Source: Flavobacterium pallidum (GTDB lineage Bacteria; Bacteroidota; Bacteroidia; Flavobacteriales; Flavobacteriaceae). Taken from it: 64,000 bases of DNA. Where the stretch lies: the NCBI RefSeq assembly GCF_003097535.1, contig NZ_CP029187.1, positions 3,410,001 through 3,474,000 on the forward strand. The letters run 5' to 3'. Position numbers and translations under genes: made by a program. Of this stretch, positions 60,801 to 64,000 are shown piece after piece (position 1 is the stretch's first letter; the number at the start of each line of letters is the position of its first letter). The notes under the pieces were generated by a model. That model made no database searches. It was not told where the DNA came from and saw only the letters and a program-made list of their open reading frames with translations.

Positions 60801-60973
60801 ACAACAGCATTACATCCGTCAGTTTATATGATATACAGGGAAGGATCCTGGAAATCCTGAAACAAAATGATGACAGTGCCACAATTGACATCTCGGCAAG
60901 GGCAAGTGGCATTTATTTTGTAAAGACCACTACGGATAAAGGCGTGAAAGTGATAAAAATGGTGAAGGAATAA
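57845..60973 (+). CDS. Secreted leucine-rich-repeat protein with T9SS type A sorting domain
   Basis: A 1042-aa surface protein. The ATG at 57845 gives a signal peptide (KKILFLLLLFSGMAKAQ). Residues about 30 to 560 are a long run of LRR units of about 21 residues (for example LTALNVSGCNGIVSLAANNNLL, LTSLNLSGCSSLHGLSANNNLL). A DUF11/DUF7619-like beta region follows (SFDPNDITCMEGENLSPQDIGKYLHYVINFENTGT, KADIFFDYNFPIETNDARTVF), and the last 75 residues are a type A sorting domain (IVLYPNPSKNFVTIQCD, ISARASGIYFVKTTTDKGVKVIKMVKE). Likely exported by the type IX system and used in adhesion or recognition. A two-component system precedes it. Terminator after the stop. Confidence 0.9.
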   Translation: MKKILFLLLLFSGMAKAQIVNIPDPAFKAYLLSADFSNNIAVNSSLISAKIDINNDGEIQVSEASDIVRLWINGPQIINVQGLEAFTNLEEMTIYDTGIASFGLAMPNLPKFQIKSNALLTTVNVSGMTGLTQLDCNLNASLTALNVSGCNGIVSLAANNNLLSGLDVSGLSNLVNFSCYYNQLTSLNLSGCSSLHGLSANNNLLTAVDVSGLTNLAAMDLSNNPALTNVNAAGCSALDSSFLNLTNDFNLITLNLSNCSHLTTFALVGTSLNYLDVSGCSSLNDLQVQNNNLQTLLLDGCSALVTLVCTSNHIASLDLTDAVALQYLFANDNDLFEVDFHQDANLSQCTVYDNELTHLDFSGMTNLVVCQFDNNPLLTLDISGCSSMQTLSIPAGITGISSINAQGCTALTQLSVQSPLIQSVNVQGCTGLNILAIGGTSANPAPISTLDLTGVQGLTYLNLSNVNISSVDLTANPALGFVNISVTPLTQIDLSGQSQITNLNLSETSIQNLDISEQANISIVNVYGCTQLETIWAKNGANEFFNFEPNNETLHFICQDEAYVTDLQSQLAAYGLTAVCNSYCSMTPGGDFNTISGIVRFDSGNDGCDETDVVQPNMKINITDGTEQGATFTDTAGLYQFFTGAGNFDIGLGIENPSIFNISTSAPTIAFADNNNNTGTFNFCISPNGNQNDAEIVIAPITPARPGFTALYQVVIKNKGNQTLNGSFNFTYDDTLMDFVVATTAVTSQSAGMLNWTYSNLLPFENRSVYVLLNVNSPTQVPPVNQDDILPFTATINPIVNDINAADNQFMYNQSVVNSFDPNDITCMEGENLSPQDIGKYLHYVINFENTGTYAAEQVVVKVVIDDTKYDINSIQLLNTSHPVRPVIKGNTAEFFFEGIDLAAAAGDPPVGGHGNILFKIRTQPTLVNGDDVITKADIFFDYNFPIETNDARTVFATLSSGNPLKDDSIVLYPNPSKNFVTIQCDNSITSVSLYDIQGRILEILKQNDDSATIDISARASGIYFVKTTTDKGVKVIKMVKE

Positions 60974-60990
60974 TTACTGAAAAAGTCTTT

Positions 60991-61028
60991 AAAGCGGTTA
61001 GGAATTAGATCCTAACCGCTTTTTTTTT
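60991..61028 (+). terminator. Rho-independent terminator after the LRR gene
   Basis: AAAGCGGTTAGGA, loop ATTAGA, TCCTAACCGCTTT, then a further run of T. The 13-bp stem is perfect and the T-tract has nine T. Confidence 0.93.
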
Positions 61029-61231
61029 GCCATATTGCCAAAATTCGTGAAAGGCCCAATACCGAAAATCTTTAGATGACCCGCAGACGGATTGCACACT
61101 TGCATCTGCCATGTAAATATTATAAAATTGCACATAGTAATGCGTAAATATTTGATTGTAAAAAAAACGTAAATTGCCCAAAATATCAAAACACCGATCC
61201 AAACTAACCCATCAGTTTGAAGACTTATAAA

Positions 61232-63304
61232 ATGGCTGAAAAAACTATTTTAACCACCGATATTTTCCATACGCTGTTCAACTCCATGGACCAAGGGTTC
61301 TGCGTTTTGGAAATGATCCACAACGAAACGGGAAAACCCGCGGATTTACTTTATTTGGAATCCAACCCAGCCTTTGACCGCATTGCAGGAACAGCCGTAA
61401 CAGGCAAAAAAGTCAGTGATTTCGATGGGCGTTTACAGTCTTTTTGGTTTGATATTTATCAAAACGTATTAAATACCGGAGCACCCGCACGGCTTGAATA
61501 CAAGGCGGTTGAAACGGGGTGTTGGTATGCCGTATTTGTTTCGCGTATCGGAGAGGAAGGCAGCAAACAGATTACCGGCATCTTCACTGATATTACGGAA
61601 CGCAAACTGGCCGACGAGCGTACAGCCTATTTCGTAAAGCTTAACGATGCCACCCGTTATATACAAAATCCTGTGGCGCTACAGCAAATAGCCATGCAGG
61701 TGCTGGGGGAATACTTAGGTGTTAACCGTGCTTTTTATGGTGAATTGCAGGATGACGATACCCTTGTGATTGGGCCGGGTTATGCCGATGGCCTTCCACC
61801 CATTGAAGGCCAGCTCAGCATCGACGATTTCGGCAGTGAACTAATGGGGATATTTAACACCGGAAAGAACGTCGTCATCCACGACCTGTATTCTGACTCG
61901 CCGATTTTACCGACCGTGAAAGCCGCCTTTGATGGCATTGGGATCCGCGCTGCCATAGGCGTGCCTTTGGTGAAAAGCGGAAAAGCGCATGCTGTGCTGA
62001 GCGTCCATCAATCAGAACCAAGGAAATGGACTGAAAATGAAATAAAACTCGTCGAAGAAACCGCGGAACGCACCTGGGCCGCGGTAGAATGGGCAAAAAC
62101 GGCAGCAATCCTCAGTGAATCTGAACAGAAATACAGGACCTTATTTGAGACCATTGATGATGGCTTTGCGCTGGTAGAACTCGAACGTGATGCTTCAGGA
62201 AAAATTACCGATATCATTTACAGGGAGACGAATCCTGCATTTGAATTGCATACGGGATTGAAAGATGTCATTGGAAAAAAGGTTACCGGACTGCTGCCCA
62301 ATATGAGTGAGAGCGTGTTAAAGATCATCCGGCAGGTTGCCGATACCGGAATTCCGCAGCGGAACGAATACTATCAGGTGGATTTGGGGCGATGGTATAA
62401 TGTCAGGCATTCCCGTGTAGGCGGACCGGAAAGTGCTTATGTTGTAGCTGTATTCAGCGACATCACAGCGCGAAAGAATGCAGAAAAAGAACTTAATGAT
62501 TTTAACACCCTACTCGAAACCCAGGTTGCGGAACGCACTGCTACGATACGCAAAAACGAAAATGATCTACGCGACACAAACAAGCACCTGCAGCTCATTA
62601 TCAACCAACTGGAGTCCTTTAACCATATTGCAAGCCACGATTTACAGGAACCTTTGCGTAAGATACAGATCTTTGCGAGCCGCCTCAGCGAAACGGGTCA
62701 GGATGATTTGCGCAGGGGAGTATTCCTGGAAGGCATCCAGAATGCTTCGGGCCGTATGCGCAACCTGATTGATGACCTGCTGGCTTATTCCCGCCTGGGC
62801 AGTAAAGAAACCTTCAAGCGTGTCGACCTGAATAAGACGCTGGAGCAGGTACGAAACGATTATGAATTGCTGATTGCAGATAAAAAAGCGGTCATCGAAA
62901 GTGATCACTTACCTGTCATCAGTGCAGTACCGTTTCAGATGCGGCAGCTTTTTGCAAACCTGGTTTCAAATTCGCTGAAATTTTCGATCCGAAATCCCGT
63001 GATTAAAATCAGTTGCAGGGTGGCCAAAGGACATGATTTCGAATCCACATTCCCTTTAAAGCCTGAAATGGAATATGTACAGATTACTTTTGCAGACAAT
63101 GGCATCGGGTTTGACAATGAATATAAGGACAAGATTTTCTATTTATTCCAGCGTCTGCCGGCACAGGAAAAGATATCGGGTACCGGAATCGGGCTAAGCA
63201 TTGTAGAGAAAGCCGTCAAGGAACACCAGGGTTTTATTGATGCCTCAGGTGAAAAAGGAACAGGCGCAGTGTTTACGATTTACCTTCCGTTGAAACAGAA
63301 GTAA
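61232..63304 (+). CDS. PAS-GAF-PAS sensor histidine kinase
   Basis: A 690-aa cytoplasmic-looking kinase with no membrane segments. Order: PAS (FHTLFNSMDQGFCVLEMIHNETGKPADLLYLESNPAF), GAF (LVIGPGYADGLPPIEGQLSIDDFG, RAAIGVPLVKSGKAHAVLSVHQ), a second PAS (TLFETIDDGFALVELERDASGKITDIIYRETNPAFELHTG), coiled coil, HisKA with His469 (FNHIASHDLQEPLRKIQIFASRL) and HATPase_c (QLFANLVSNSLKFS, ADNGIGFDNEYKDKIFYLFQRL, GTGIGLSIVEKAV). The GAF domain resembles phytochrome-like ones but lacks an evident chromophore Cys. No partner regulator is adjacent. ATG 61232 chosen; an upstream TTG at 61217 is possible. Confidence 0.9.
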   Translation: MAEKTILTTDIFHTLFNSMDQGFCVLEMIHNETGKPADLLYLESNPAFDRIAGTAVTGKKVSDFDGRLQSFWFDIYQNVLNTGAPARLEYKAVETGCWYAVFVSRIGEEGSKQITGIFTDITERKLADERTAYFVKLNDATRYIQNPVALQQIAMQVLGEYLGVNRAFYGELQDDDTLVIGPGYADGLPPIEGQLSIDDFGSELMGIFNTGKNVVIHDLYSDSPILPTVKAAFDGIGIRAAIGVPLVKSGKAHAVLSVHQSEPRKWTENEIKLVEETAERTWAAVEWAKTAAILSESEQKYRTLFETIDDGFALVELERDASGKITDIIYRETNPAFELHTGLKDVIGKKVTGLLPNMSESVLKIIRQVADTGIPQRNEYYQVDLGRWYNVRHSRVGGPESAYVVAVFSDITARKNAEKELNDFNTLLETQVAERTATIRKNENDLRDTNKHLQLIINQLESFNHIASHDLQEPLRKIQIFASRLSETGQDDLRRGVFLEGIQNASGRMRNLIDDLLAYSRLGSKETFKRVDLNKTLEQVRNDYELLIADKKAVIESDHLPVISAVPFQMRQLFANLVSNSLKFSIRNPVIKISCRVAKGHDFESTFPLKPEMEYVQITFADNGIGFDNEYKDKIFYLFQRLPAQEKISGTGIGLSIVEKAVKEHQGFIDASGEKGTGAVFTIYLPLKQK

Positions 63305-63434
63305 ATAGTTGGCAGTGGCAGTTTCAGTAAATCATTTAATATATTTACCTGAATAAAATGATATATGTAGCCTCCATTCGGCGAGCAATCATATACCCCA
63401 AAAATCCTACACCATCAAAACATATACAACACAT

Positions 63435-64000
63435 CTGGCAAGAATATTAACGATACTATTGCTGTTGATCGCCACAACTTCCTTTGCACAGTCTAATGAT
63501 GTGACTCATTACGGATACCGGCTGATGCAGATGGGGTTCCGGCACGATACCGTCAACATACTTATCAAATCGAAAACTGGCGAGGAACAAATCAGTAAGC
63601 CCATATTGCTCTTCTGCCAGGGCAGCCTGCCGCAGCCGCTGATCAAGGTGGATGATAAAGGCGCTTATGATATATTCCCGTTTGCTGTAGAAAAACTGCT
63701 GGAGGAGTACCACCTTGTCATCATCGGAAAACCCGGAATTCCCCTGGTGTGTAATGTGAAAGAACTCGGAAGGGATTTCACTTATATGGATGCGAATGGC
63801 AACACTCCAGAAAAATACACCCTGAACAACACCCTTGATTATTACGTAAAACGCAACATCCGAGTATTGAAATTCCTGGGCAGGCAACCTTGGGCAGGCA
63901 AAGGCAGGGTGGTTGTAGCAGGGCATTCTGAAGGGAGTACCATTGCCGCAAAAATGGCCAGCGCCTACGGCAAAATCACGCACCTGATTTATTCCGGCGG
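63435..64000 (+). CDS. Secreted alpha/beta-hydrolase-fold protein (partial, 3' end outside the window)
   Basis: An open frame reads from 63357 past the window end. It encodes a signal-peptide-like stretch (ARILTILLLLIATTSFAQ) and then a hydrolase-like fold (PILLFCQGSLPQPLI, EYHLVIIGKPG, VVVAGHSEGSTIAAKMA). GHSEGS is the G-x-S-x-G nucleophile elbow of alpha/beta hydrolases, followed by YGKITHLIYSGG. There is no ATG before the signal: the nearest candidates are CTG at 63435, TTG at 63459, or an ATC at 63414 where an ATG would be expected. The substrate cannot be told. The C-terminus is missing from this window. Confidence 0.7.
   Translation, partial: MARILTILLLLIATTSFAQSNDVTHYGYRLMQMGFRHDTVNILIKSKTGEEQISKPILLFCQGSLPQPLIKVDDKGAYDIFPFAVEKLLEEYHLVIIGKPGIPLVCNVKELGRDFTYMDANGNTPEKYTLNNTLDYYVKRNIRVLKFLGRQPWAGKGRVVVAGHSEGSTIAAKMASAYGKITHLIYSG

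Noticed and set aside
1..64000. CRISPR arrays, transposases, integrases, toxin-antitoxin or other classical defence genes
   Set aside because: None recognised on either strand; direct repeats present are short intergenic words without regular spacers.

Overview
The window looks like a chromosomal segment of a Flavobacterium-type member of the Bacteroidota (family Flavobacteriaceae). The evidence is: T9SS type A and type B sorting domains on secreted proteins; Bacteroidota-specific families (DUF5606, DUF4199, OstA-like, LytS/LytTR pair with an LRR surface protein); Bacteroidota -33/-7 promoters (TTTG, 19 nt, TAnnTTTG); short AT-rich gaps; several TTG/GTG starts; and adjacency of a Fur-family gene with purA. 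No rRNA, tRNA, CRISPR, transposase or prophage was seen. No gene-free stretch exceeds 300 bases.

Region 1 (about 1-13000) is a surface-polysaccharide cluster. It has three soluble glycosyltransferases, two GT-C-type membrane glycosyltransferases, a Wzx-type flippase, an FdtA-like ketoisomerase and FdtB-like aminotransferase (a dTDP-3-amino-3,6-dideoxyhexose pathway), a FemAB/GNAT-like acyltransferase, and a tightly coupled cassette: a 61-aa membrane peptide, a kinase-like/methyltransferase fusion and an alkaline-phosphatase-superfamily membrane enzyme. That cassette is the best candidate here for an uncharacterised system (polysaccharide decoration or capping). Genes run from both strands towards the middle.

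Region 2 (13000-23710) has a T9SS type B surface protein, then a divergent pair of units: RDD and TRIC proteins on the minus strand, and a seven-gene plus-strand operon (SpoIIM family, membrane protein, DUF4129, DUF4350, MoxR AAA+ ATPase, DUF58, histidine-rich polytopic membrane protein) whose members overlap or nearly touch. It is a typical Bacteroidota MoxR envelope/stress cluster of unknown mechanism.

Region 3 (23745-35700) holds housekeeping and regulatory genes: a TrmH/SpoU RNA methyltransferase, a serine hydrolase, relA/spoT, YdeI/OmdA, a Fur-family regulator without structural-zinc cysteines and apparently leaderless, purA, an SRPBCC pair with DinB, a GlxA-type AraC regulator, a VOC protein, DUF4199 and a membrane LuxR regulator.

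Region 4 (35866-54926) contains secreted proteins, a periplasmic alpha-amylase, an OstA-like (LptA-related) protein, a class III aminotransferase, a TPR protein, aroE, a DUF349 protein, an APC permease, a monooxygenase-family gene broken by one in-frame TAA, mazG, DUF5606, def, a FUSC transporter-like protein and ruvX. Region 5 (54927-64000) encodes a TPR sensor kinase/LytTR regulator pair, a 1042-aa leucine-rich-repeat T9SS protein, a PAS-GAF-PAS histidine kinase and the start of a secreted alpha/beta hydrolase cut by the window edge.

Several intergenic gaps carry dispersed or self-complementary repeats (ATTATGAATT type, CTGAGTTACT type, AAGTCCGGAAG type, and a TTTGGGCG...CCCGA REP-like element), typical of this family but poorly explained.
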